Shown here: positions 34,722 to 43,415 of the stretch, piece after piece
Layout of the letters: every line of letters starts with the position of its first letter
Numbering within the stretch: position 1 is the stretch's first letter
Origin: Variovorax paradoxus
GTDB lineage: Bacteria > Pseudomonadota > Gammaproteobacteria > Burkholderiales > Burkholderiaceae_C
Direction of reading: 5' to 3'
NCBI RefSeq assembly: GCF_009498455.1
Contig: NZ_CP045644.1
Location: forward strand, 1,519,001-1,583,000
Length of the DNA: 64,000 nt
Made by a program: the position numbers and the translations under genes
The notes under the pieces: generated by a model
The model's input: only the letters and a program-made list of their open reading frames with translations
What the model was told of the DNA's origin: nothing
The model's database searches: none

Positions 34722-35998
34722 GCAGCGGCGCCGCCCACGCCGTGCTCGCGGCCGCCTCGACCGCGCACACCGCTGCCGCACCTGTGCATGTGAGCGGCCT
34801 CGGCTTTGTCACGCCACTCGGACGCAGCATCGAGGCCTTCGACGATGCGCTGTTCGCCGGCCGTTCCGCGGTGCGCGCGCAGACGCTCGAAATCCCCGGC
34901 ATGGACCCGATGGCGATTGCCGCCGCCACCTGCCACTTCGACGCCAGTGGTGTGCGCAGCGCCTCGCGCCTGCCACTCGACCGTGGCACCGCGATGGCAT
35001 TGGCCGCTGCGCAAGATGCCGCGGCCGATGCCGGGCTCGACCTCGACACCATCGACCGCGACCGCCTCGGCATCTTCTGGGGCAGCGGCCTGGCCGGCGC
35101 CAGCACCTTCGACGCCACCACGCGCGCGCTCTACGGCGCGCAGCGCCGCATGCGCCCCACCACCGTGCTCACCGTGATGCCCAACGCGGCCGTCGCCGAA
35201 CTGGCACTGCACTTCGGCGCGCGCGGTGCAGCGCTGGCCTATGCCTGCGCCTGCGCTTCGTCCGCGGTGGCCATCGGCGAAGCCATGCGCGCCATCCGCG
35301 GCGGCTGGATCGACATCGCCATCGTCGGTGGCCACGATGCGATGCTCACGCCCGGGGTGATGGCCAGCTGGCACGCGATGCGCGTGATGGCGCCGCCACC
35401 GGCCGATGCGCCCGCGTCTGCCTGCCGTCCGTTCTCGGCCGACCGCGCGGGCTTCGCCATCGGCGAAGGCGCGGCGGCGCTGGTGCTCGAATCGGAGGCG
35501 CATGCACACGCACGCGGCGCCGGTGCGCAGCCCTTCGTTCTCAGCGGCTACGCGAGCAACTGCGACGGCACGCACATCACCAACCCCGACCCGGCCGGCC
35601 AGGTGCGCGCGATGCGTGCGGCGCTGCGCGACGCCGGACTCACGCCGTCTGACATCGGACACATCAACGCCCACGGCACGGCCACGACCGCGGGCGATGC
35701 TGCTGAAGCCGCGTCGATCGGTGAACTGTTCGGAGATGCCGCGCCGGTCAGCGCGACCAAGGCGATCCACGGCCATGTGCTCGGCGGCGGCGGTGCCATC
35801 GAACTCGTGGCGGCGCTGCGCGCATTGGCCCGCGAGACCTTGCCGCCCATCGCGCACCTGCAGACGCCGGATGCTGCGTTCGGCAACGTCGACTTCGTGC
35901 GCGGCGCCGCACGTGAGGCGCGGGGGCTGCGCCATGTGCTGTCGAATTCCTTCGCCTTCGGCGGCACGAATGCGGTGATCGTGGCGAGCCGGCGCTGA
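34718..35998 (+). CDS. Beta-ketoacyl-ACP synthase (KAS II / FabF-like)
   Basis: 426 residues of the thiolase-fold KAS family. The catalytic triad is visible: C179 (ACACASSAVAIGEA), H319 (NAHGTATTAGD) and H353 (KAIHGHVLGGGGAIE), with K348. The C-terminal SFAFGGTNAVIV motif is intact. It condenses malonyl-ACP with an acyl primer. It is the third gene of the hydrolase/ACP/KAS set; no ketoreductase, dehydratase or phosphopantetheinyl transferase adjoins it, so the set depends on shared fatty-acid enzymes or makes a short product. Confidence 0.92.
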   Translation: MSSGAAHAVLAAASTAHTAAAPVHVSGLGFVTPLGRSIEAFDDALFAGRSAVRAQTLEIPGMDPMAIAAATCHFDASGVRSASRLPLDRGTAMALAAAQDAAADAGLDLDTIDRDRLGIFWGSGLAGASTFDATTRALYGAQRRMRPTTVLTVMPNAAVAELALHFGARGAALAYACACASSAVAIGEAMRAIRGGWIDIAIVGGHDAMLTPGVMASWHAMRVMAPPPADAPASACRPFSADRAGFAIGEGAAALVLESEAHAHARGAGAQPFVLSGYASNCDGTHITNPDPAGQVRAMRAALRDAGLTPSDIGHINAHGTATTAGDAAEAASIGELFGDAAPVSATKAIHGHVLGGGGAIELVAALRALARETLPPIAHLQTPDAAFGNVDFVRGAAREARGLRHVLSNSFAFGGTNAVIVASRR

Positions 35999-36082
35999 CC
36001 TCCAGAGGGCAGAAAAACCGGTGCCATCGTCGGCACCGCCTTGCTATGCTGCGCCGCATCGTTCCCACAGAAGAAGCGCGAC

Positions 36083-36571
36083 ATGCCCCTGCACCGCCTC
36101 GCCACCCCCTCTGATTTCGACGCCGTCTTCGATCTCTACATGCACGAGCGGGTCGTGCCCTACCTCGGCTATGACCCGATGCCGCGCGAAGACTTTCGCG
36201 CGGTCTTCCAGGGCCTGATCGACAGCGGTGCTTTCTTCATCTTCGACGTCGATGGCCAGGTCGCCGGTTTCTACCGCGTCACACGCTACCCGGGCCGTGC
36301 GCAGCATGTGGCGAGCCTGGGCACGCTCGCGGTCGATCCCACATTGCATGGCCGCGGCATCGCGCAAACCATGGTGACCGACGTGCTCGCGCGGCTGAAG
36401 GCCGAAGGCGTTCGCCGCGTCGAGCTGATGGCCGAGAGCGACAACGCCACGGCCCTGCGTTTCTATGCCCGGCTGGGCTTCGTGCACGAAGGCACGCTGC
36501 GCCAGTTCTACCGCCGGGCCGGCGAAGCGGACTTCATCGACGAGCATCTGATGGCGCTGCTGTTCGACTGA
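36083..36571 (+). CDS. GNAT family N-acetyltransferase
   Basis: 162 residues from MPLHRLATPSDFDAVFDLY. GNAT motif A: VASLGTLAVDPTLHGRGIAQTMV (acetyl-CoA P-loop HGRGIA), then LMAESDNATALRFYARLGFVHEGTLRQFYRR (in part), the RimI/PhnO-like ending. The acceptor is unknown. It lies 84 bp after the ketosynthase and may or may not share its transcript; it is convergent with copA (12-bp gap). The ATG at 36083 is preferred to an upstream in-frame ATG because the conserved fold begins there. Confidence 0.85.
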   Translation: MPLHRLATPSDFDAVFDLYMHERVVPYLGYDPMPREDFRAVFQGLIDSGAFFIFDVDGQVAGFYRVTRYPGRAQHVASLGTLAVDPTLHGRGIAQTMVTDVLARLKAEGVRRVELMAESDNATALRFYARLGFVHEGTLRQFYRRAGEADFIDEHLMALLFD

Positions 36572-36583
36572 TCCGCTGTCGGG

Positions 36584-38854
36584 TCAGTGCTGTTGTTGCT
36601 GGTGCTTCGGCTTCCAGCGCCGCAGCAACAGCGCATTGGCCATCACGCTCACGCTCGACAGCGCCATCGCCGCACCGGCCACCACCGGACTCAACAAACC
36701 GAAGGCCGCGAGCGGGATGCCGGCCACGTTGTAGGCAAAGGCCCAGAACAGGTTCTGCCGGATCTTCGCCACCGTGCGGCCCGAGAGCTCGAGCGCTTCG
36801 GCCACGAGCGCGAGGTCGCCGCGCATCAGCGTGATGCCGGCTGCTTCCATCGCCACGTCGGTGCCACCGCCCGAAGGCGCCATCGCGATGCCCACATCGG
36901 CCGCGGCCAGTGCGGGCGCATCGTTCGCACCGTCGCCGACCATCGCGACCACATGGCCGTTCTTGCGCAACGCGCTCACCTGCTCGGCCTTGTCGGCGGG
37001 CAGCACGTCGGCGCGCACGTCTTCGGCGGGAATGCCGAGCCGCGCCGCCATCGCCTGCGCCGCGCGCAGGTTGTCACCCGAGATCATCACCACGCGCAGG
37101 CCACGCGCACGCAAGGTGCGGATCGCTTCGGCCGCCTGCGGCTTCGGCTCGTCGGCGAAGGCCAGCAGTGCCTGCACATGTGCAGAACCGGCGTCGTCGA
37201 AGCGCAGCAGTGCGGACACCGTGGCGCCTTGCGACTGCAGGCGCTCGATGTCGGCTTCGGCCGGCATCGCATCGAGTTCGCGGCACCAGCGCAAGCTTGC
37301 GAGGGCCCAGGTCGTGCCGTTCACTTCGCCGCGCACGCCGCGGCCCGGCATCGCCTGCATCGCGCCGAGCGGCGGTGCCTGCACGCCGCGTTCAGCCGCA
37401 GCCGTCAGCACGGCGCGTGCGAGCGGATGCTCGCTGCCGCTTTGCAGGCTGGCGGCCGTGGCGAGCAGGTCGTTTTCGTTGGCCAGCGCACCGGCCGCGG
37501 GCAGCAGCGCCGTGAGCACGGGGCGGCCCACCGTCAGCGTGCCGGTCTTGTCGAAGGCCACGGTGTCGACGCGGTGCGCGATTTCCAAAGCCCGCGCGTC
37601 CTTGATGAGGATGCCGTGCTTCGCAGCCACGCCCGTGCCCGCCATCACCGCCACCGGCGTCGCGAGGCCCAGCGCACACGGACAGGCGATGACCAGCACC
37701 GCCACCGCATGGATCAGCGCAGTCTCGACGCCGGCACCCGCAACCATCCAGCCCGCGAACGTGACCAGCGCGATCAGCAACACGACCGGCACGAACACGG
37801 CCGCCACCTGGTCGACCATGCGCTGGATCGGGGCCTTGGCGGCCTGCGCGTCTTCGACCAGCCGGATGATGCGCGCCAGCACGCTTTCGGCGCCGACCGC
37901 GCGCACCTCGATGACCATGCGGCCGTCGCCGTTCACCGCGCCACCGGTCAAGGCATCGCCGGGGTTCTTCGCCACGGGCAGCGGTTCGCCCGTGAGCATC
38001 GATTCGTCGACCTCCGATTGCCCTTCGAGCACGCGCGCATCGGCCGGCACGCGCTCCCCGGGGCGCACGGCGAGGCGGTCGCCGACCATCACGTCGGCCA
38101 GCGGCACGTCGCTTTCCTTGCCACGCGCGTTGATCAGGTGCGCCACTTCGGGCCGCAGCTGCTGCAGCGCGCGGATCGCCGACGTGGCCTGGCGCTTGGC
38201 GCGCGCCTCGAGCCACTTGCCCAGCAGCACCAGCGTGATCACCACCGCCGAAGCTTCGAAATACAGGTGCGGCACCATGCCGTGCCCCGCATGCTCGCCG
38301 GTGGCGGCGCGCCACCACAGCCACAGCGACAGGCCGAAGGCCGCGCTGGTGCCCAGCGCCACGAGCAGGTCCATGTTGCCGGTGCGGGCCTTGGCCGCGT
38401 GCCAGCCCGCGCGATAAAAACGCGCGCCGAGCCAGAACTGCACCGGCGTCGCCAGCAGCAGCTGCACCCAGGGCGGCAGCATCCAGCTCTGGCCGATGAG
38501 GTCGCCGAGCATCGGCGCCATCAGCGGGATCGACAGTGCCAGACCGACGGCCACGGGCATGAAGCCGTGCCAGGGCGACATCGCCGCGGCCTCGTCTTGC
38601 GCAGTGCTTTCGGCACGCGGCTCGTAGCCGGCGGCGCGCACGGCACGGCGCAGCAGCAGCGCCATGTCCTCGCCGCCGGTGGCCACGATGCGGGCCGACT
38701 CGGTCGCGAGGTTGACGCTCACGTCCTGCACGCCGGGCACGTTCTTGAGCGCGCGCTCCACGCGCATCACGCACGAGGCACAGGTCATGCCGCCGACCGA
38801 GAGGTCCAGCGTGGCGGCGGCGGCCGATGAGGGTGGGGGCTGAATGTGTTCCAT
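36584..38854 (-). CDS. copA: Copper-exporting P1B-type ATPase CopA
   Basis: 756 residues: one N-terminal heavy-metal-binding domain (GGMTCASC, C25/C28), eight-helix P1B membrane domain with the CPC motif ([16 protein letters not shown]), phosphorylation motif DKTGTLT, the nucleotide-domain [12 protein letters not shown] (HP locus), and hinge [19 protein letters not shown] plus the adjacent copZ and cueR point to Cu(I) export. The ATG at 38854 begins the protein; no Shine-Dalgarno sequence precedes it, and a MerR-type promoter places the transcription start almost at the ATG, so a leaderless mRNA is likely. Confidence 0.95.
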   Translation of the reverse strand: MEHIQPPPSSAAAATLDLSVGGMTCASCVMRVERALKNVPGVQDVSVNLATESARIVATGGEDMALLLRRAVRAAGYEPRAESTAQDEAAAMSPWHGFMPVAVGLALSIPLMAPMLGDLIGQSWMLPPWVQLLLATPVQFWLGARFYRAGWHAAKARTGNMDLLVALGTSAAFGLSLWLWWRAATGEHAGHGMVPHLYFEASAVVITLVLLGKWLEARAKRQATSAIRALQQLRPEVAHLINARGKESDVPLADVMVGDRLAVRPGERVPADARVLEGQSEVDESMLTGEPLPVAKNPGDALTGGAVNGDGRMVIEVRAVGAESVLARIIRLVEDAQAAKAPIQRMVDQVAAVFVPVVLLIALVTFAGWMVAGAGVETALIHAVAVLVIACPCALGLATPVAVMAGTGVAAKHGILIKDARALEIAHRVDTVAFDKTGTLTVGRPVLTALLPAAGALANENDLLATAASLQSGSEHPLARAVLTAAAERGVQAPPLGAMQAMPGRGVRGEVNGTTWALASLRWCRELDAMPAEADIERLQSQGATVSALLRFDDAGSAHVQALLAFADEPKPQAAEAIRTLRARGLRVVMISGDNLRAAQAMAARLGIPAEDVRADVLPADKAEQVSALRKNGHVVAMVGDGANDAPALAAADVGIAMAPSGGGTDVAMEAAGITLMRGDLALVAEALELSGRTVAKIRQNLFWAFAYNVAGIPLAAFGLLSPVVAGAAMALSSVSVMANALLLRRWKPKHQQQQH

Positions 38855-38861
38855 GGTGCCG

Positions 38862-38892
38862 AGGCTAAAGCCTGACACCATGGCAAGGTCAA
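38862..38892 (-). promoter_or_regulatory. CueR-type copA promoter, 19-bp spacer
   Basis: On the minus strand TTGACC (38892-38887), 19-bp spacer, TAGCCT (38867-38862). The spacer contains an imperfect dyad, ACCTTGCCA / TGTCAGGCT, the form recognised by CueR-family activators. The cueR gene is 0.3 kb away. Confidence 0.75.
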
Positions 38893-39016
38893 GCGGCGGT
38901 TTTTCAAAGCCCTTGGCTGGACGTTGACATCGTGAGAGGGTTGAAACTGGCGTTGTCCCCGATTCGGGTGTTCAATCCTTCCACCCTTCATCCATTCCCC
39001 CCAAGGAGCAACGACG

Positions 39017-39211
39017 ATGAGCCAGAAATTCCAGGTCTCCGGCATGAGCTGCAACCACTGCGTGGAGGCGGTGCAGGACGCGGTACAGACGGTCGATCCG
39101 CATGCGCAGGTCACGGTCGATCTCGAAACCGGCCATGTGGACGTGCTGAGCCAGCAGCCGCGCCAGGACCTCGTGGCCGCGATCGAGAACGCCGGCTACA
39201 CCGTTCAATGA
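39017..39211 (+). CDS. copZ: Copper chaperone CopZ (HMA domain protein)
   Basis: 64 residues forming a single heavy-metal-associated domain: MSQKFQVSGMSCNHC with the Cu(I)-binding C12-x-x-C15, and the usual beta-alpha-beta pattern ending ENAGYTV. It shuttles Cu(I) to CopA, which is encoded divergently. RBS AAGGAG precedes the ATG. The stop overlaps the cueR start (ATGA). A TTGACA hexamer lies at 38924-38929 but no convincing -10 follows. Confidence 0.93.
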   Translation: MSQKFQVSGMSCNHCVEAVQDAVQTVDPHAQVTVDLETGHVDVLSQQPRQDLVAAIENAGYTVQ

Positions 39212-39630
39212 CGACAGCGACCATGGCCCACGGCCGCCAGGTGGCCATCGGCGAGGCCGCGCGGCTGTCGGGCGTTTCGGCGCGCATGGTGCGCCACTAC
39301 GAAGGCCTGGGCCTGCTGCCGGCGGTGGCGCGCACCGAGAGCGGCTACCGCCAGTACAACGACGCCGACATCCACACGCTGCGCTTCATCAAGCGCTCAC
39401 GCGATCTGGGTTTTTCGATGGAAGAAATCGCCGAACTGGTCGGCCTGTGGCACAACCGCCGCCGCGCCAGCTCGAGCGTGAAGCGCATCGCCGAAAAGCA
39501 CCTCGGTGAACTGGAGCAGCGCATCGCCGACATGCAGTCGATGCGCAGCACGCTCGCGCACCTCGTGCATTGCTGCCACGGCGATGCGCGGCCCGACTGC
39601 CCGATCCTCGACGACCTGAGCCAGGTCTGA
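39208..39630 (+). CDS. cueR: MerR-family copper regulator CueR
   Basis: 140 residues: MerR winged helix (VAIGEAARLSGVSARMVRHY, SGYRQYNDADIHTLRFIKR), long dimerisation helix, and a C-terminal metal loop C123-HGDARPD-C131, the two-cysteine spacing of CueR-type Cu(I)/Ag(I) sensors. It activates copA by distorting its 19-bp-spacer promoter. It is coupled to copZ by ATGA overlap. Confidence 0.93.
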   Translation: MTTATMAHGRQVAIGEAARLSGVSARMVRHYEGLGLLPAVARTESGYRQYNDADIHTLRFIKRSRDLGFSMEEIAELVGLWHNRRRASSSVKRIAEKHLGELEQRIADMQSMRSTLAHLVHCCHGDARPDCPILDDLSQV

Positions 39631-39658
39631 GCCTGAGCCTGAGCCGCGAGGCTCAGGC
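39631..39658. terminator. Hairpin between convergent cueR and TerB-like genes
   Basis: GCCTGAGCC / GGCTCAGGC, a perfect 9-bp stem with a 10-nt loop, right after the cueR stop and overlapping the last codons of the convergent gene. Only GTTCTTC follows, so termination may be partial. Confidence 0.45.
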
Positions 39659-40612
39659 GTTCTTCACGAGCGACAGGACCTGGCTCGTGTCCAGCGTGCG
39701 CGCCCGTTCCTGGATCGCCGGCAGGTACTGCGTCTGCAGGCCCTGCCCTTCCTTCACCACGTTGGAGAACGCGTCCTTCAGCATCTGCGTGGACAGCGTG
39801 CGGCCGCCCGCGTAGTAGCGCTTGGCCACATGGCCCAGCGCATAGGTCGACGCGAAGCTCATGCCCGAGCTCACGGCCTGCTTGCCGAGACCGCCCAGAA
39901 GGCCGCCGCCGACCTTGCCCAGCAAGCCGCCAAGCAGCTTGCGCCCGGCCTGCTCCAGGTACTGCGAGGTCAGGCCCACGCCCACGGTGGCCAAAAAATC
40001 CTTGATGTGGCCCGTGTCCAGCTGGTAGCCGTGCGCCTGGCCGATGCGATAGACCAGCTTCATCTGCAGCGGAATGATCGCCATGGTCGACAGCGTTTCG
40101 GGCAGCAGCTCGAGCGCGCCGTTGAGGATGGCGGCGTTGAGGATCGCGCGGTCCAGCTCGGTGCTGTCGGGCGCCTGCGGCGCGGCGGGGGCTGCCGCTG
40201 CAACCGCAGTCGCGCCCGTGGCCGCCACAGCCGCCGGCACCGCGGCGGCAATGTCTTCCGCCCGCTGCGAGAACTGCGCCGCCGAGGCGTCCAGGCCGAG
40301 CGAGCTGCGCACGTCCATCAGAAAGAGCCGCTCCGGCTCCGACTGCACGCCGTCGGCGTCGCACATGCACACCGCCATCTCGTACGCCAGCTGCCGCGAC
40401 TCGGCGCTTTTCAGCTCGCCGGCCACCGAGGCCAGCGACACCCGCTTCATGAGCACATCTTGATAGATCGTCGGCAGGTTCACGCCGTCGGCCTGCGACA
40501 GGCCCTCGGCGATGCGCTTGATCTCGGCGCGCTCACGTTCGTGCTTTTCGCCGTCGACGAAGGCCGCCAGCAGGCTCAGGGTGACGATCGCTTTTGTTTC
40601 AGAAGGTGTCAT
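39653..40612 (-). CDS. TerB-family / DUF697-like cytoplasmic protein
   Basis: 319 residues. N-terminal acidic helical TerB-like domain (about 1-115: LLAAFVDGEKHERERAEIKRIAEG, CMCDADGVQSEPERLFLMDV), an Ala-rich linker (about 125-150), then a C-terminal region with a DUF697-like amphipathic or membrane-associated helix set (VYRIGQAHGYQLDTGHIKDFLATVGVG) and Gly-rich GGLLGKVGGGLLGGLG. TerB domains bind metal and associate with membrane stress systems; the exact role is unknown. Its start borders the 569-bp candidate origin region. Confidence 0.7.
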   Translation of the reverse strand: MTPSETKAIVTLSLLAAFVDGEKHERERAEIKRIAEGLSQADGVNLPTIYQDVLMKRVSLASVAGELKSAESRQLAYEMAVCMCDADGVQSEPERLFLMDVRSSLGLDASAAQFSQRAEDIAAAVPAAVAATGATAVAAAAPAAPQAPDSTELDRAILNAAILNGALELLPETLSTMAIIPLQMKLVYRIGQAHGYQLDTGHIKDFLATVGVGLTSQYLEQAGRKLLGGLLGKVGGGLLGGLGKQAVSSGMSFASTYALGHVAKRYYAGGRTLSTQMLKDAFSNVVKEGQGLQTQYLPAIQERARTLDTSQVLSLVKNA

Positions 40613-40883
40613 GTTCGAGTTTTTTCGTCATGTGAAGGAACGGATTGGGTCCGCACCGCGCCCGAAGGTTCCGCTTCGCGTTCTCCCCACAAAACTGGGA
40701 CAACTCTGTGGGTAACCCCGGCACTGCTCTGTAGGGGCGTTGCAAGTCATTGATTTACAACGGAAATCTACAACATGCCCAAATAACAGGCACTTGATTT
40801 CTTTGTCCGAAAACCGCCTTTCGCAGAATTGTGGAAGGCTGTCAAAGGACAACTCTGGGGAGAGTTCTGGCACAAGCCATCGG

Positions 40884-40892
40884 TTATCCACA
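40884..40892 (+). promoter_or_regulatory. Perfect DnaA box
   Basis: TTATCCACA, exact match to the high-affinity DnaA box. Confidence 0.8.
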
Positions 40893-41002
40893 GGGCCGGC
40901 GGGTTACCCCATGTTGTCCAAGTTGCGGGTACACCACGGAAGCGCGGGTGCGCACAGTGACGCAGGCATGACAAGTCGTTGTCACGTCAAGGAAAAAGCG
41001 AC

Positions 41003-41064
41003 CTTTCCACAGAAGGGTGCGACCCTTATCTACTACTACTAATTTGAATAAGAAGAATAAGAAG
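41003..41064 (+). other. Candidate origin unwinding element: DnaA box, GC-rich spacer, DnaA-trios, AT-rich tract
   Basis: In order: CTTTCCACA (41003-41011), a GC-rich spacer with GGGT-GCG-ACCC (41015-41025), TTATCTACTACTACTAA whose complementary strand reads 3'-GATGATGATGATT, and AATTTGAATAAGAAGAATAAG. This is the order of the basal unwinding system defined in Bacillus subtilis oriC (box, GC spacer, DnaA-trio, AT-rich melt site). Confidence 0.55.
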
Positions 41065-41181
41065 ACAGGAAGAGGAAAAGCCGCGCCCGAAAAAAAAAGC
41101 CGCGAAAGGCCGCGCCGGTCCCCGGCGCCTCGGGCGAAAAACCGGGCACGGGTCGTCCTTGGGCCTCGCTAACATCACCGG

Positions 41182-41976
41182 ATGAGCTTCAAACCCCGGA
41201 TCCTGATTGCCGAAGACGAATCGGGCATCGCCGACACGCTCCAGTACGTTTTGAGCAGCGACGGCTTCCAGCCGGTGTGGTGCGCCACGGCCGAAGAAGC
41301 CATCGCGCAGTTCGCGCAGGAACGCCCCGCGCTCGCCATCCTCGACATCGGATTGCCCGACCTGAACGGCTTCGAGCTCTTCAAACGCCTCCAGGCGCTG
41401 AATCAGTCGATGGGCGGCCCGGAGGTACCGATGGTGTTTTTGACGGCCCGCAGCGACGAAATAGACCGCGTGGTGGGCCTCGAACTGGGTGCCGACGACT
41501 ACATCGCCAAGCCGTTCTCTCCCCGGGAGCTGGTCGCCCGGGTCCGAACCATCCTGCGGCGCAGCGCCAGAAACGGCGCAGGAAGCCCACCAGCGGCCGC
41601 AGCGACAAACCATGGGGTGCTTCCTCAAAACGCGCCGGCGCCGCCTCCAGCGGCGCCACAGACCCCTGCAACGCCCTTTTCGCTCGACAGCGAGCGCATG
41701 CAAATCCGTTACTACGGACGGCTGCTGGAACTCTCGCGCTACGAATACGGCCTGCTCAAACTCATGGTCCAGCGCCCGGGGCGCGTGTTCACGCGCGACG
41801 AACTGCTCCAGCTCGTCTGGGACGACGCCAGCGACAGCTTCGACCGCACGGTCGACGCGCACATCAAGACGCTGCGCGCCAAGCTCAAGACCATCGCGCC
41901 CGAGGTCGAGCCGATCCGCACCTTGCGCGGCACCGGCTACGCGCTGCACGAAGAATTGCCTGCCAGCAGGGCATGA
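41182..41976 (+). CDS. creB: Response regulator CreB
   Basis: 264 residues: receiver domain (acidic E11-D12-E13, phospho-acceptor D55 in AILDIGLPD, VFLTARSDE, DDYIAKPF), a Pro/Ala linker of about 40 residues (140-165) longer than usual, and an OmpR-type winged helix (LSRYEYGLLKLMVQRPGRVF, HIKTLRAKLK, IRTLRGTGYAL). Pairing with a CreC-type kinase and the presence of creD nearby identify it as CreB/BlrA. It would bind TTCAC-N6-TTCAC tags, one of which lies upstream of creD. Stop overlaps the creC start (ATGA). Confidence 0.85.
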   Translation: MSFKPRILIAEDESGIADTLQYVLSSDGFQPVWCATAEEAIAQFAQERPALAILDIGLPDLNGFELFKRLQALNQSMGGPEVPMVFLTARSDEIDRVVGLELGADDYIAKPFSPRELVARVRTILRRSARNGAGSPPAAAATNHGVLPQNAPAPPPAAPQTPATPFSLDSERMQIRYYGRLLELSRYEYGLLKLMVQRPGRVFTRDELLQLVWDDASDSFDRTVDAHIKTLRAKLKTIAPEVEPIRTLRGTGYALHEELPASRA

Positions 41977-43415
41977 CCCGGCGCACGCGGATCTTCATTG
42001 GCATCCTGCTGATCTACACGGCAGGCATCGCTTTCCTGCTGTACCGCGTCGTCTCCGACATCGACCCGCGCTACCGCGAGTCGGCCGAAGAATCCCTGGT
42101 CGAAACCTCGCAACTCATGGCCAGCCTGGTCGAGCAGGACGTGATCGCTGGCGCCATCAACACGGCGCGGCTGGAGCCGCTGTTTCGCAGCGTCTACACG
42201 CGCGAGTTTTCGGCCCAGATCTACAACCTGCACAAGAGCCGGGTCGAGCTGCGCGTGTACGTCACCGACCGCACCGGCCGCGTGATGTTCGATTCGCTCG
42301 GCCGCCACCTGGGCAACGACTACTCGCAGTGGAGCGACGTGAAGCGCACGCTCGGCGGCCTGTACGGCGCGCGCACCTCGCGCGACGTCGACGGCGACCC
42401 GCGCACCTCGGTGATGTACGTCGGCGCGCCGATCCGCTGGAACGACGAGATCGTCGGCGTCGTCAGCGTCGGCAAGCCGGTGCAGAGCTTCGGCCAGTTC
42501 GTCGAAGACGCACGCGTGCGCACCATCTGGGTCGGCGTCGGTTCGGCACTGGCGCTGCTGCTGCTCACCGTGATCGTTTCGGTGTGGCTGGTGCGGCCCT
42601 TCGGCCTGATCCGCGACTACTGGACCTGGGTGCGCGCGCAGCGCAGCCTGAGCCTGTCGCGCATGGCGCGGCGCGCCGTCGATGCGGTGCGCACCGGCTT
42701 CGGCGAAATGCGCGACGCGCTCACCGGGCGCAACTACGTGGCCGACTACGTGCAGACCTTCACGCACGAAGTGAAGAGCCCGCTGTCGGCCATTCGCGGT
42801 GCGGCCGAGCTGCTGCAGGAACCGCAGATGCCGCACGACCAGCGCGAACGTTTCCTGAAGAACATCGAACGCGAAACCCAGCGCATCCAGGAAATCGTCG
42901 ACCGCATGATGGAACTCACCGCGCTCGAAACGCGGCGCACCCTCGACCGCACCGAACCGGTCGCGTTGGGCCCGTTGATCGAAGACATTGCGGGCAGCGC
43001 GCAACCCGCCGCGTCGCGCCGCGGCATTCGATTGATCGTGAATATTCGGGAGCCCGCGCGTGTTGAAGGCGATCCGTTCTTGCTGCGCCGCGCGATCAGC
43101 AATCTGCTCGACAACGCGCTCGATTTTTCACCGCCCGACAGCGAGGTATTGCTGACGTTGGAAACCACCTCGCGGCTGGCGCGCATCAACGTGCGCGACC
43201 ACGGCCCGGGCATTCCGGACTACGCGCAGGACAAGGTCTTCGAGAAGTTCTATTCGCTCGCCAGGCCGCACAGCCAGAAGAAAAGCACGGGACTCGGACT
43301 GGCGTTCGTGAAGGAAATTGCGACCTTGCACCGGGGCCGCATCGACCTGGGCAACGCGACGCGCGGCGGCGCCGTGGCGACGCTCACGCTGCCGCTGCTG
43401 TCAACGCATCACTGA
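41973..43415 (+). CDS. creC: Sensor histidine kinase CreC
   Basis: 480 residues, very close to the length of E. coli CreC. TM1 about 7-25, periplasmic region with CreC-like SRVELRVYVTDRTGRVMFDSLGR (in part), TM2 about 184-206, HAMP-like segment, phospho-acceptor H265 in FTHEVKSPLSAIRGAAELL, N-box NLLDNALDFS, G1 DHGPGIPDYA and G2 KSTGLGLAFVKEI. In Pseudomonas CreBC responds to PBP4 inhibition by beta-lactams. It overlaps the following convergent gene by 7 bp. Confidence 0.88.
   Translation: MTRRTRIFIGILLIYTAGIAFLLYRVVSDIDPRYRESAEESLVETSQLMASLVEQDVIAGAINTARLEPLFRSVYTREFSAQIYNLHKSRVELRVYVTDRTGRVMFDSLGRHLGNDYSQWSDVKRTLGGLYGARTSRDVDGDPRTSVMYVGAPIRWNDEIVGVVSVGKPVQSFGQFVEDARVRTIWVGVGSALALLLLTVIVSVWLVRPFGLIRDYWTWVRAQRSLSLSRMARRAVDAVRTGFGEMRDALTGRNYVADYVQTFTHEVKSPLSAIRGAAELLQEPQMPHDQRERFLKNIERETQRIQEIVDRMMELTALETRRTLDRTEPVALGPLIEDIAGSAQPAASRRGIRLIVNIREPARVEGDPFLLRRAISNLLDNALDFSPPDSEVLLTLETTSRLARINVRDHGPGIPDYAQDKVFEKFYSLARPHSQKKSTGLGLAFVKEIATLHRGRIDLGNATRGGAVATLTLPLLSTHH

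Larger units (their letters stand above)
40613..41181. other. Gene-free region with features of a chromosomal replication origin
   Basis: 569 bp without a credible gene, visibly richer in A+T than its flanks. It holds a perfect DnaA box (40884-40892), one-mismatch boxes at 40707-40715 (minus, TTACCCACA) and 41003-41011 (CTTTCCACA), a weaker one at 40830-40838 (minus, CCTTCCACA), a CTA-triplet run and an AT-rich purine tract (41030-41064). Near creB there is a perfect GCGCCGG-TCC-CCGGCGC hairpin (41112-41128). dnaA itself is not in the window. The creB promoter must also lie here. Confidence 0.55.

Noticed and set aside
41112..41128. Perfect GCGCCGG-TCC-CCGGCGC hairpin before creB as a terminator
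   Set aside because: No U-tract follows on the plus strand, and no gene needing termination lies upstream on either strand; it may be a leader structure of creB.
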